A stretch of DNA of 64,000 nt, from NCBI GenBank assembly GCA_963555705.1, contig OY743177.1, positions 51,722,596 through 51,786,595 on the forward strand, read 5' to 3'. This document shows, piece by piece, positions 11,724 to 23,513 of the stretch. The notes below the pieces were generated by a model that saw only the letters and a list, made by a program, of their open reading frames with translations, did no database searches and was not told where the DNA came from. A program made the translations under genes and the position numbers. The stretch comes from Ligustrum vulgare. Lineage: Eukaryota; Streptophyta; Magnoliopsida; Lamiales; Oleaceae. Numbering within the stretch: position 1 is the stretch's first letter; the number at the start of each line of letters is the position of its first letter.

Positions 11724-12349
11724 TGTTCACCAATATCTCGCGATGCAAGATATCCCCACAAGTGTACGGGTCGTGAGAAGTAATAAAGTGGACCTAAGAG
11801 TCCGGATTATCGTCCCACGGAGACTGCTATTAATTATCGAAATATGTTAGTTCTATACCTTATTTGAAGGGACGAAATAATTTGAGATTTTAAACTAAAA
11901 CTAAGACAATACTTAAAGAATTAAAATTGCGAAATTTGTTTTTTTTTTAAAAACGATTGTAAAGTAGTTGTGATTCACGATTTCACCTAGCCAATTAAAT
12001 CAATTCCAATTCCAGTTTTATTTCCTAAATATGCATTCGGTCGAATTCACTAATTTAAATTGAAATTCCTCTCTCGAGTTTAAATCAATTCTACCTAAAT
12101 AAGTCAACCATGTATCTCCACAGCGGGTCTGAATATTCCTTATCTAGATGCAATAAACATGAGAATTCACACACGACCACAATAATAACAGGAGTATATC
12201 TCTATCTCTCGTTCAATTACCGGATTTATTACCTAGATCTATGTTATTAACTCACCTCTCGGATTATGAAAATAACACATTAAATCACGAAAGAGTGACC
12301 AGTTCATTCACGCATTAAACACAATAATAAACCAACACATGCATTAAAG
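11724..12349 (-). repeat. 5' LTR of element B, cut by element C
   Basis: The + strand begins TGTTCACCAATATC at 11724 (ACA end on the - strand). From 12047 it matches the 3' LTR at 6098 onward. At 12350 element C begins. The rest of this LTR (the equivalent of 6405-7297) is absent beyond C, so it was deleted. TAAAG at 12345-12349 is the expected left target duplication of C. Confidence 0.85.
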
Positions 12350-12654
12350 TGTAACGCCCCGAGTTCCGAAGAACCCGGGTCGCCACTTCATCTCTTTAAA
12401 ACAAACCCTTTAACGAAAAATATTGTGAAAATATACTGAATTTTAAAACATCACATTCATTTGGAAAATTTGCGATGGTAGCCCAAATTTAAATACATAT
12501 ACTTGAAAACATTTCATAAAATTCCAAATCTCAACAATTTAACTTAACAAAGTTCAATAAACTAGACTTTCAAAATAACTTAAAATAAATGTTGCCAAAT
12601 TGCCCATCATTCGCCTCCGCCTCCAAACTCTGCAAATGTTGTTAAAAACGGAGT

Positions 12655-12676
12655 GAGTATTTCAAAAGAAATACTC
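12655..12676. other. Perfect hairpin in LTR of element C
   Basis: GAGTATTTC-AAAA-GAAATACTC, a 9-bp stem. The same stem with a different loop occurs in the LTRs of array E (26254-26277 and its two copies). Confidence 0.85.
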
Positions 12677-13427
12677 AGTAGACTCATCGCCAATAATTAA
12701 TTTACAAGATAATTGAACAAGTAATTATGCAAATATTATAGTGACATTCTCTTCTTAGTCATAAGCATCATGAAATGAGTGCAATATGAACATACTCTTG
12801 TCTTATCTTATGCAAATAAAGCATATAAGTTATGACTTGCATAACATAAAATTTCTCTTCTTATCTGATAAGAGATTCTCTTTTCTTGTCTTATGCAATT
12901 AAGCATATAAATCACATAAATCCACATAACACATGCAATTATAATATAAATAAATTAGTGGGGGCGAGTCTACCTTAATTTATCTCGTAAAAAGATGGAG
13001 CGGGAAACAGCCTCAAACTCTCAATCGTCCACACGTTTCGTCTAGCCAAAATGTGAAATAAAGCTTTGAATTAGTAATTGGAAATTTTAAGATTTTAAAA
13101 TGATAAAATAAAATTTAGGGACTCAATTGGAATTTTATTAAAACTGAAATTTAAAGTTTAGGGACTGAAATACACTTTTTTTGAAATTTATGGGGCTGAT
13201 TAGAAACATTTTAAATCTACAGGGGCTGAAATAAAGTATTTAAAACCCAGAGACTGAAATAACTAAATTTAAAAAAAAAAAGGTTGAGATATGAGACTTT
13301 AAACTGGAGGGTCTGAATTAAAATATTTTACAAAAATCGGGGACCAAAATAGAAGATCGTGAAAAGATGGGGCTTAAGGATTAATTTTCCAATAGTAAAT
13401 TTTAAAGCAAAATTCTTACTCTCTCTC

Positions 13428-13434
13428 TTTCTCT

Positions 13435-13468
<34 letters not shown>
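13428..13468. repeat. (GA)n microsatellite
   Basis: An uninterrupted GA run preceded by a CT-rich run, which forms an inverted TCTCTC/GAGAGA pair. Confidence 0.9.
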
Positions 13469-13469
<1 letters not shown>

Positions 13470-14499
13470 GACGGTGTGCGACGGGCGAAGGCGCCCCTTC
13501 TCCAACTTCAGCCCGTCGGTGGAGAGGCGGTATCAGCGCCACCGTCGCTAGGTGGCGCCAGCGTGGGGTGGAGAGGTTTTTGGGTTGTGATTGGGTGCGA
13601 GAAAGGAAGCTCGAAATGGGACTTGATACGGTGATTTCCAGCTTAACTCCTGCAACGAAGGCTGACGGTCCAAGGTAGGTGTTTGGGTTAAGTCTTATTC
13701 TTGGTTTTGGGTTTTTATTTAGGTGAATTTGGGTTGATGTCGGTATATGCAGAATGGTGGTTGGGGTTGATTGTGGTGGTGCTGCAGGTGGCGGTTTGGA
13801 GTTGGGGAAGGTTGGGAGTGATGGGCTTGATAGCTCGGTCGGCTATGGAGGTTTGTGGGTTGCTTGAGGCTGATATGGTATTTAGGTTTGTGAGGTTTCA
13901 AATATTGGAAGTGGTAATGCTTGCGGTGGTGGTGCTCGAACGTAAAGGTGGTGATGAAAGGGTAGCAAAAACGGTGGATGTGGTGGTGATGTTGGTCGTG
14001 AGGTGCTGATGGTGATTGTTGTTGGTGTAATCTGAATCTCAAAGTGCAAGCAAGTGGGAGAAGAGTTACCCAGAGCTGCTACGTTCCTTGGCTGCGTGAG
14101 CTGAGCTGTGAGGGAGAGAATGGAGTGATCTGAACAGTAATGTGTTAGGGCACAAGTTTCTAGGTTGGTAAGTGGGCCAGCTTGGGCCACAGAATTTATA
14201 GTTGGACTGAAAATATTCAAAATTGGATTACATAATTTTTGACCCAAAATAACCAAATATTGGACTTAATAAATTGGACTCAAAATTATTACATATTTGG
14301 ATTTTAAAATAATAAGGAATTCGATACTTTAAACTATTTGAGAATTGGGCTCGATTTGGAATAGGTTAAATTTTATTTTTACAATGGCTAGACGAACACG
14401 CTTCACATTTAAAAGTAAAATTTCGGGGTTAAATCCTAGCGACACGTTTTTCGAGAAAAACGATTTTACATTATTTAAAACTTCTCGGTCGCTACAACC

Positions 14500-16497
14500 T
14501 TACCCCTTTAAAATAATTTCGTCCTCGAAATTTAAACTTATTTGTTCTAGAATGTCTGGATACTTAGCTAGAATCTCATCCTCTCTTTCCCATGTAGCCT
14601 CGTCGCTACCATGTCTACACCACTGGACTTTGACTAGTGAAATTTCTTTGTTTCTCAAGAGATGGACTTTTCTGTCAATGATGCACATAGGTGCCTCTTC
14701 ATATGACAGATTCTTCTGAATCGAAATCGACTGAAAGTTCACTACGTGGCTAGGATCGTGAACGTACTTCCTCAATAAAGAGATGTGAAAAACATTATGT
14801 ACAGCCGAGAGCTCGGGTGGCAACGCCAAACGATAAGCTACATTACCCACTTTCTCTAATACTTCAAATGGCCCGATAAAACGAGGCCTTAATTTCCCTC
14901 TCTTGCCGAAACGGATAGTACCCTTCATAGGAGCTACTTTCAAGAACACTTTCTCTCCAATCTCAAACTCTAAGTTTTTTCTCCTTTGATCGGCATAACT
15001 TTTCTGTCTATCTTGGGCAGCTTTAATCCGCAATTTGATCTTCTCGATAGCCTCAACTGTCCTCTCAATCAATTCTGGACCCAATAACTTCCTCTCTCCA
15101 ACTTCATCCCAATAGACTGGATATCGACATCTTCGCCCATACAGTGCTTCGTATGGTGCCATACCAATGGTTGCCTGAAAGCTATTGTTGTGAGCAAACT
15201 CCACTAATGGCAAGTGAGTCTCCCAACTGCCTCTTAGATCTAACACACAGGCTCTAAGCATATCTTCTAATATCTGAATAGTGCGTTCCGATTGCCCGTC
15301 TGTCTGAGGATGGTAAGCGGTACTAAAATTTAACTTAGTACCCATAGCAGTCTGTAAGCTCTTCCAAAATCTCGAGGTGAATCTCAGATCCCTATCTGAA
15401 ACAATTGACGTTGGGACACCATGGAGTCGAACAACCTCCCTAACATAAATCTGGGCCAACGAATCAACACCAAGAGTCATTCGAACTGGAAGAAAGTGAG
15501 CTGACTTTGTGAGTCGGTCCACAACAACCCAAATAGCGTCATGTCCTTTTGCTGACCTCGGTAATCCTGTCACAAAATCCATGGAAATTTTCTCCCATTT
15601 CCATTCTGGTATGTCTAAAGGGTTCAACAACCCTGAAGGTCTCTGATGTTCAGCCTTGACCTTCTGACAGGTCATGCATCGAGAGACAAACTTTGCAATA
15701 CATCCTTTCATGTTCCTCCACCAAAAAGTATTACGCAAGTCGCGGTACATCTTTGTCCCTCCTGGATGAGCTGCGTATGGTGCTGAGTGAGCTTCCACCA
15801 TGATTTCATTTCTGATTTGATCATCTTTCGGTACACAGAGACGACCCCTGAACATAAGTGCGTGATCCGGGGAAATCTCAAAACCTAGTCTCTTACCCGT
15901 CCCAACTTCGGTTCTGATCTTCTCTAAAAATTTATCCTCGGCTTGAGCCGTCACAATTCTACCTCTTAAATCTGGTTTGACAGTCAGGTTTGCCAATCTA
16001 CTAGAACTTCGGATCGATGGGGCTAGCACCTCAATCTTTAGGTTGTGAAAATCCCGTAGTAACTGATCCTGCACTGTTCCCAAAGCTGCTAACTGTCCAG
16101 CATCTTTTCTACTCAAAGCATCTGCAACTTTATTTGCTTTACCCGGGTGGTAAAGAATGGTGCAGTCATAATCTTTCATCAACTCTAACCATCGACGCTG
16201 CTTCATGTTCAGCTCCTTCTGGGTAAAGAAATACTTGAGGGTCTTGTGATCGGTGTAAATCTCGCATTTACTCCCATACAAATAATGTCGCCAAATCTTG
16301 AGTGAGTGCACCACAGCTGCCAGCTCTAAATCATGTGTCGGATAGTTCTTCTCGTATGGCTTCAACTGTCTCGAAGCATAGGCGATTACTTTACCTTTCT
16401 GCATTAACACACATCCTAAGTCGTGTTTTGAGGCATCACTGTAAATCACAAAACCATCAGGTCCATCGGGTACTGTCAAAATTGGCGCTGTAACCAA
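14500..16497 (-). pseudogene. Element C pol, 3' part: RNase H, integrase, chromodomain-like tail
   Basis: 665 codons open on the - strand. RNase H is at the start ([29 protein letters not shown]). Integrase zinc module: H-x-H region followed by CMTCQKVK. Catalytic core: [31 protein letters not shown] and [16 protein letters not shown], with D, D and E present. The C-terminal part has [19 protein letters not shown] and [11 protein letters not shown]. It ends in [28 protein letters not shown]...EATWEREDE, the chromodomain-like tail of Del/Tekay chromoviruses, which is thought to direct integration to heterochromatin. This domain block is undamaged. It is joined to RT upstream through a TAG codon near 16538. 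Confidence 0.92.
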
Positions 16498-16530
16498 TCT
16501 ATTCTTTAGTTCTTGAAAACTTTGCTCACA

Positions 16531-17939
16531 CTATTCGGTCCACTGAAATTTAACACCCTTCCGGGTCAACTGAGTCAGGGGACCCGATATCTTGGAAAAT
16601 CCCTCGAAGAATCGACGATAATACCCGGCTAAACCCAGAAAACTTCTCACATCACCTGCATTTGCTGGAGTAGTCCAATTAGTCACTGTCTCGACCTTCG
16701 AAGGATCGACTTTGATGCCATTGACTATAACAATATGACCTAGAAAACCAATCTTCTCAAGCCAAAACTCGCATTTCTTGAATTTAGCATACAACTTTTC
16801 TGCTCTCAGCGTCTCCAGTACAATCCTCAAATGATCTCCATGTTGCACAGAATCCCTTGAGTAGACCAAAATGTCATCGATGAAAAAATGACAAATTGAT
16901 CCAAATATTGATGAAAAACTCGGTTCATCAAGTCCATAAATACTGCGGGTGAGTTCGTGAGACTGAATGGCATCACTGTGAATTCATAATGTCCGTACCG
17001 AGTTCTGAACGCCGTCTTAGGTATATCAGTGGACTTGATCTTCAACTGGTGGTAACCGGACCTTAAATCCATCTTTGAGAATACAGCAGCTCCCTTCAAT
17101 TGATCAAACAAATCTTCGATCCTGGGCAAGGGATACTTATTCTTTATCGTCAACTTGTTAAGTTCTCGGTAATCAATGCACATCCTCATGCTACCATCCT
17201 TCTTCTTCACAAATAGGACAGGTGCTCCCCATGGAGATACACTCGGCCTAATAAAACCCTTCTCTAGCAATTTTTCCAGTTGAACCTTCAATTCTTGCAA
17301 TTCCTTTGGTGTCATGCGATACGGGGCTTTCAAAATAGGTGCAGCTCCCGGCACTAAGTCAATGACAAACTCCACTTGCCTATCAGGCGGGGTGCTTGGT
17401 AGATCATCCAGAATTACATCCTTGAAATTACAAACAACTAGTACTGACTCCAATGTGATTTCCCCAGAAGGCTTGCCTTCAAGGTTAACCAGATAACCTT
17501 GACAACTTCCTTTAGCAAGTAACCTTTCGGCTTGTAAAGCCGATATAAGGCGAGGAAGTACCTTAACCTTCGACCCATAAAATCTGAATACCTCATCCCC
17601 ATTCTTCAGAAACACAACTTCTTTCTCGTGGCACATGATTGTGGCGCGGTTAGAACCCAGCCAATCCATACCTAGGATAATGTCGAAGTCCTTCATCGGA
17701 ATAATATTTAGATCTGCTTCAAGCACTGTCCCATCGAAATCTATTTGTACAGACTTGACTATCCTATCCGTGTCAATAATTCCTCCTGACGGTAAGCTTA
17801 CCTCAAGAACACTACCCATGGTTTCTCCCATCAAATTTAGTCTAATTAGGCATGCACAAGATATGAATGAATGCGTAGCACCCGAATCTATTAAGACATA
17901 TACGGGAATACCATAGACAGACAGAATGCTTGTTATCAT
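16531..17939 (-). pseudogene. Element C protease and reverse transcriptase, frameshifted in the catalytic motif
   Basis: Frame 17939-16827 begins at the protease ([14 protein letters not shown] active site, then DIILGMDWL). It continues into RT ([66 protein letters not shown]). At about 16890 one base seems to be missing from a T-run (ATTTTTTCATCGATGAC), so the FIDDILVYS motif is read across two frames. RT resumes in frame 16869-16531 ([22 protein letters not shown]) and ends at an in-frame TAG. The frameshift in the polymerase motif disables the enzyme. Confidence 0.9.
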
Positions 17940-18101
17940 GTTAATTTCATCAATTTAAGCAATGCATATCATACAAAATTAAGCATGGTAGATGCATGAG
18001 TATCAAAATAACTGTATACCTGCAATCACGTCAGAGTCCTCGATGGTGTCCATGGCAAACACTCTGGCCTTTCCCTTTTTGTTCTGGTCTATGTTCTTCT
18101 T

Positions 18102-18637
18102 CTAGTCGAAACCCTGAGCAGGTGTAGCACGCCAATCCTGTGCAAAGTGGCCAGGTTGTCCACACCGGTAACAGACTCTTTTGCCAAAGAGACATTCTCC
18201 TTTATTTATCCGCTGACATTTGGGACACGGTGGGATGTAAGCAGTTATAGAACCTCTGGTAGGTCCTGTATTCGGTCTCTTGTTGGCTATCTGATTTCTG
18301 TTCTGATCATATGTTGAACCATGCCATTTTCTTTTGTCCTGATGCCTTTGATTGTTCTGATTGCCTTGGATGTCAAACTTCCCACCAGCATAAGCCACAG
18401 CCTGAGCTTTCTTCACGACCTCTCGGTAAGTGGGCAACTTGTGTGAGCTAACAATCTGCCTGATATCTGAACGCAGGCCTCTCTCGAATCAGCGTGCTTT
18501 CTTAACTTCAGTCTCCACCAGGTGTGGAGCATATCGACATCGTTCCTCAAACTTTCTCTCATAATCAGTGATGTCCATCTTACCTTGGACCAAACGTAGA
18601 AACTCTGTCTCCTTGTGATTGCGAAAAGCTTGGGGAA
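18102..18637 (-). pseudogene. Element C gag, C-terminal half
   Basis: Read leftward: FFPQAFRNHKETEFLRLVQG and MDITDYERKFEERCRYAPHL (gag core), then an in-frame TGA near 18490 where Trp is expected (KKAR*FERGL). The frame continues with RSDIRQIVSS to a CCHC-like knuckle (CYRCGQPGHFAQDW; the last Cys has become Trp). The protein starts abruptly at the 18637 junction, so the N-terminal half is deleted. Between this frame and the protease (17940-18101) the sequence leaves the frame. A CAG|GTATAC boundary there could be a small intron or simple decay. Confidence 0.82.
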
Positions 18638-20048
18638 AAAACTTGTTTTAGACTATTGTGCTAAAAAGATGGACCAAGTCCAATACAACTCTTGAATACG
18701 TATTAGTAATAAACATACAGTCTCTAGCATTTGGGTTTTATACCTTTCATTTCTACCGTTAGTACTTTAGTTTTTATTCGTGATTTTGTCCAAAATAGAC
18801 ATAAAATTTGTTGAAAAACAACAATGTTTAAATTCGAATAATGAAATTATATTTACGAAATTGCTTCCAAATACACCAGTCCCATCAATGGGAAAAAGGG
18901 AAAAGAAAAAAACTATCATCATCCTTGAAATTGAACAACCAATGCAAAATTCTTTGAAATCACATAATTTAATATGATAAAATAGAATATTATTTTAATA
19001 AACCTATGTTTTTTAATGCGATATTAAAATTTATAAATCAACTTATAAACAACATTATTTTTCTAACTACTTTGTAACTACACAATTCTCTTTCTCTCTC
19101 TCTTTTCAATTTTTAATCACATTTCACCTCAAAAATATAAGTAAATCAATTTATAATTGATACAATATTAAAGAACTGAGCTTAAGAAATATTTAAGAAG
19201 CACAATAGTCTACAGAACATTAACGGAGATTGGACATACATGAGTATCGAGAATTAACAATTCATAGACTAGCACTCTGAATTTTAGGCACGATTCTTGC
19301 AATTATTCTTGAACTAGTGTTAAATAGAGGTACCATCTTGCTCCCTTGAGAATAGTGTCTTTCACTCCAAACTCCATCAAAAAGTCAAATTACGTATTTC
19401 TCCTTGGAGCGGGAAGCATGACAGAGGGCCTTACAGGTCCCCTCACTGTAGAGGGTGGGTGGGTTACAGTCAGGGGCAAAAGCCCCGGGTAATTCCCCTG
19501 TACAAGGAGAATTACCATTCTTGTCAAATATTTGATTAAATTAACACTCACGTCCCCCATTGACAACAATCAAAAGAAAAATAAATTGATTTTGCATATA
19601 GATATCTGGGTGAAATGTAGATAATGTACTTTAGTATAGATTCTAGGTTACGCATAATTGATTGGCAAATAGAGAACCACGACAAAAAAAAAAAAAAAAA
19701 ATCATTAATAATTCAGCATAGTGAAAATATAAACTACTAACAAATCCTTAGAGTTCCTATTCCTTCCCAAAAAAAAGAAAAAATCCTTATTCCTTATTCT
19801 ATTTTAACTTTACCAAAACATGCTTAATAGGAAAATAATTAGAATAAATAGAAACAAAAAGTGCTTACAAACAGAGTAGCAAATTTTTGGATCACATTGA
19901 TTGATTTTAGTGCGAAATACACTGCTTAGGCAATTAATCACATATTTACAACATACACTAAATTATTACAGTATAATGTATATATAATAATAAAAAAGTA
20001 ATAACGAAAACTTAAAGTGGTTGAGCTCAAGTACTTACCAACAATATA
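18638..20048. other. Gene-poor intergenic DNA downstream of the resistance gene
   Basis: AT-rich, with no recognised gene. It contains one member of the dispersed 130-base repeat (about 19028-19160). A G/C-richer block lies at 19370-19515 and includes TACAGGTCCCCTCACTGTAGA, whose reverse complement recurs near 44262-44283. A poly-A run lies at 19683-19700. The junction with element C at 18637 is abrupt. Confidence 0.6.
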
Positions 20049-21128
20049 TCAGGTTCTAAGATTATCTATGTATATATTTGGAATATGTGAAATCTTTGAC
20101 CACTCAGAATCAGGGCCTCTTTCTTCCTTCCTGCACCTCTCCTTCAACAATGGACAGTCATCAATACGTAAATCTCTGAGCTTGGTGAGGCATTGGATCG
20201 CTTCTTTAGAGGGCATATGCCTAAGCCTTTTTAACTCACGTAGACTTAAATATGAAAGAGATGACAGACCCCCAAACGACTTTGGCAATGCTTCAATTCC
20301 AAAACCATTTAATTGTAAGGATCGGAGCAAAGTGAGATGTTGAAGCTGATATGGCAATGCGTCCCAATGTGCCAAACCATATAAATATAATTCCTGGAGA
20401 TATTGTAACTGTTGGATGCCGTCGAGAGTAGCTTGGAATGAACTGAAATCAACTGAATCTGAGAATTCACCAATTGTCAAATATCTTAAGTTGCAGAGAT
20501 GGCCAATACCCTTAGGAGAAGTCCTCAATTCAGGACAATTGTATATAACTAAGGATGAGATACAAGGCAATTTCCCCAAATCTATCGGAAACGAAACAAG
20601 TTTTTTCCAATCATACACCTTCAGATGGTCTAGAGAGCTATTGGACTCGAGCATTTCACTTGGTAGGCTGACCAGCTCATTGCAACCACAAATCTTCAAC
20701 GTTCGAAGGGAAGATAGGCCTTTTTGTCCTCTTGGATATGAAATCGATTTCAGATTTTCACAATCAGATATACATAATGTCTCAAGAGACTGGAGGTTGT
20801 GTAGATCATTGGGTAATTCTCTCAATTCATTGCAATTATCAATTTCCAATTGTCGAAGAGGATTCCCGGATCCCCATGAGTGGGGGATAACATGAGTTAA
20901 GTTTGGACAGCTCCTTAAATTCAAAGATGAAACATTCTGATTGTTGCAAAGTAGCTCATCTGGAATGCAAGTGAGTGTTGATATATACATAATTGAGAGA
21001 TTTACCAAAGAAGTTAGACTGGTACTACATATGATCTTTTTCAATGGTAAATCACTATCCATATTCTCAATTGTCAAACTTTTGAGGCACGGGAAATGAC
21101 TTGGAGTATTCTTCAATTGGTTGCAATT

Positions 21129-21131
21129 TCA
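21129..21131 (-). other. In-frame stop codon inside the LRR domain of the resistance gene
   Basis: The - strand reads ...CLEYLYI TGA NCNQLKNTP..., and the frame continues unbroken for 360 codons. A single base change from TGG (Trp) or CGA (Arg) would explain it. It removes about the last third of the LRR. Confidence 0.9.
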
Positions 21132-23508
21132 TATATATAAATACTCAAGGCAAGGAAATACCTGCACTCTGCTTGTTTGTGCTTCTGCCACTGGAATAAC
21201 TTCTGCTTCTGCTTCTGCCCAGTCTGTTAGATTGGGCATGTCATCTAGAATGAGTGTTTCAAGTGCTGGGAATAGAGTAGTCTCTCGGGTACTGTCACCG
21301 TAGAATGAAAGACCTATGGATCTTACGTTAGTCAAGCTGCATAATTCAAGACGTTTGAGGAGAGGCAGGTGGCCAAACATTGGGATATCTTCACATTTTT
21401 TGCAACTTCTGAACTTGATCTCGATCAAATTATTAAGATTTAACCAAAGGCTAGTCCATAATGGGAAATTTGTACCTCGGAATCCTGCAATTGTTATACT
21501 TTTCAAATTTAGGTGAGGTTGCAGGCCTTCTAGGACACTTTCGTCATTGATATTGCTTTCCTGGACATTCCCAACATTGGCTTTGACATGCTCATCATTA
21601 GTTTTCCAGATAAACTCTAACTTAAATATCTTTGGCTTTCCAATCAAATCTGCTTTCTTAGCTTCTTGGCAGCTATTCACTAGTTGAAGATTGCGTATCC
21701 CCAATTCACCTCCAAGATTCTTCAAGTATCCCAACTCTTCGATTCTGCAGCCTTCCTTATCACCCACATTAAAAAATGGTAATGTTTGAAGACAAGATAA
21801 CCTTCTCATATTACGTGGCATCGAGAAATCTTCATCGTATGTATGAAAATAGAGATGCCTCAAATTAGTCAAGCAGTGCAGCGTTTCTGGAAGCTGATGA
21901 AGGGAGAAGCAGAAATAAATCCTTAAAGTTTGCAAATTATAGAGCTTGCAAATTGAATCAGGCAAAGTTTTAATTCTATGATTGTTGGACGTATCAAGAT
22001 ATCTCAAATGTATCAACTTTCCAATTGCAGAAGGGAGAATTTCAATGTCCGTGTACCATAACTTTAGAGTGTGCAGGTGCTTGAACCATGGCAAAATTTT
22101 GTCAGGCAAGCTGCGGTCCAAAAATAATGAGCGAAGATAACTTGCTTTCTCTTTTGTCATCGCGTGTAATTGCTCTCCCGTTACAAGGTATCCGTATCTA
22201 ACTTTAGGAATGTCATCAGTAGAGCGATCCTCAGCATTAAAGCTTTCTGAATTTGAAACTTCAAATGCAAGATCATGCACAAGATCATGCATCTTGCAAT
22301 ATTCGATATTGCCATAATAATCCTTTTCTGCCTCTTGCAGGAAGGAATTTTGCAACAGAATGTTAAAAAATGTATTGCCTATACTCTCCATATTGTTTTC
22401 TCGATCATCAGGAAGAAATCCTTCCGCCATCCAAAGTTGAATTAATTTTTCTCTCTCTAATATTGAATCCTTGGCAAATATGGAACAGTAGGCAAAACAT
22501 TTTTGAAGTAACGGAGAAGATAACCGATCAAAGCTTATCTTTAAGACTTGCTTTATACTGTTCTGATTTGCTTCAAGATTTGAAAGCCCCTTCTCTAGAA
22601 CTGAAACCCAATCATTTACTTCCTTTCCTTGCAAAGTTCCGCCTACCGTTTTTGCTGCTAACGGTAGACCTTTACATTTGCGAGCAATCTGCTTTCCAAC
22701 GTTCTCAAATTGTTCAGATACTTGTTCATCTCCAAAGGTCCTTGCTTTTATTATAGACCAGCATTCATCATCTGTTAGCAATTTCAAGCTGTATGGATCT
22801 CTGTAAGTTTTCACAATTGATGCCACAGTTTGAAGACGTGTAGTCACCATGATGACATTTCCTTTATTGGGGTTAGCTCCCACCATAGTATTTCTGAAAT
22901 CATCCCAGGCTCCTCTATTTTCATTCCACAAATCATCAAGAACAAGTAAGTATCTTTTGCCTCCCAATTTCTCTCGAAGCTTATCCACAACAGCTTGCCT
23001 GCTGGCTCCTTGAGAAATTTCTCCTGATAAGGACTCCAGAATCCTTTTAAAAAGCATCAGCACATCAAAATTTTCAGAAACGCATACCCAAATCCTAAGG
23101 GGGAAATGTCTCTTTGTTTGCTGGTGATTGAAGATCGACCGAGTTAAGGTTGTCTTGCCAAGCCCTCCCATTCCAACTATGGGAAGGACTGAAAGAACCT
23201 CATTGACGTCAGGTGTAGTTATCTGCTGCACAAGTTCTGATTCCTCATTTTGTCTCCCAACGACGATTGGATCCACAGTTATGCTATCAGTTTCCATGAC
23301 TGGTGGCACAATGAGAGCATAATTCCCAACACTCTGGAGGCGAAGGTCAAGAGCGCGTTTATTAATCTCTTGGAACTTGACATTGATCTCCTCGATTCTA
23401 TGAGCCATTTTCCATCGGAATGCCAACTTTAGATTCATCCGGTTCCGGTTCTCCGCCACACGACGCATATTTTCATAGTTAATTTCATCCAAGACGTTAT
23501 CAGCATCA

Positions 23509-23513
23509 TAAGC
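23509..23513. other. Target site duplication TAAGC (left) of copia element D
   Basis: TAAGC directly precedes the LTR start TGTTGGG and is repeated at 42262-42266 directly after the LTR end CCCAACA. The resistance-gene frame is restored across it ([13 protein letters not shown]). Confidence 0.96.

Larger units (their letters stand above)
6096..12349 (-). mobile_element. Element B: Athila/Tat-like gypsy element lacking pol (non-autonomous)
   Basis: Read on the - strand: 5' LTR (11724-12349, interrupted by C), tRNA-Asp primer site, a gag remnant (10393-11524), about 3 kb without coding sequence, a purine tract and the 3' LTR (6096-7297, interrupted by A). LTR borders are TG...CA. Homology of 6096-6405 with 12047-12355 shows the two LTRs. 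No RT, RNase H or integrase is recognisable, so the copy would depend on proteins from a relative. A diverged relative in + orientation lies at 57692-59460. Confidence 0.85.
12350..14496 (-). repeat. 3' LTR of element C
   Basis: 2,147 bases with TG...CA borders on the + strand. It contains a perfect hairpin at 12655-12676, a (GA)n tract, a GC-rich segment near 13468-13680 and a G/T-skewed stretch near 13700-14030. No gene is recognised; the ORFs through the skewed part are by-products of composition. The purine tract of the element lies just to the right (- strand AAAGGGGTAAGG, about 14497-14509). Confidence 0.88.
12350..18637 (-). mobile_element. Element C: Del/Tekay-like chromovirus, 5' truncated
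   Basis: Ty3/gypsy element on the - strand. The 3' LTR is 12350-14496, followed (reading leftward) by polyprotein remnants: gag 18637-18102, protease/RT 17939-16531, RNase H/integrase/chromodomain-like 16497-14500. Its LTR ends (TGTAACGCCCCGAGTT ... GGTCGCTACA on the + strand) resemble those of array E, so the two belong to one superfamily. The gag N-terminus, primer site and 5' LTR are gone. The homology stops abruptly near 18637. Confidence 0.9.
20049..23513 (-). pseudogene. CC-NBS-LRR resistance gene, main part (NB-ARC and LRR), interrupted
   Basis: This is the larger part of an intracellular immune receptor; its first 72 codons lie at 42262-42476. Removing the insertion and one TAAGC copy gives one frame of 1,225 codons on the - strand, without introns. 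NB-ARC motifs in order: [12 protein letters not shown] (P-loop), [12 protein letters not shown] (RNBS-A), [10 protein letters not shown] (kinase-2), [13 protein letters not shown] (RNBS-B), [13 protein letters not shown] (GLPL), KCFAYCSIF (RNBS-D), [12 protein letters not shown] (MHD). About 20 leucine-rich repeats follow to the end. Absence of a TIR domain and the N-terminal [10 protein letters not shown] context place it in the RGA-like CNL group. An in-frame TGA at 21129-21131 interrupts the LRR; the same frame continues on both sides. Two lesions make it a pseudogene here. Confidence 0.95.

Noticed and set aside
13359..13634. 91-codon frame through the (GA)n tract and GC-rich LTR segment
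   Set aside because: It is driven by simple sequence (RERERERE) and LTR composition; no homology recognised.
17940..18101. A defined intron in element C between gag and protease
   Set aside because: A CAG|GTATAC donor-like site is present, but the acceptor is ambiguous and the element is decayed; not supported enough to annotate.
19370..19515. Possible structural RNA, because of GC-rich inverted-looking text
   Set aside because: Part of it recurs inverted near 44262, so it is more likely a dispersed transposon end; no known RNA fold recognised.
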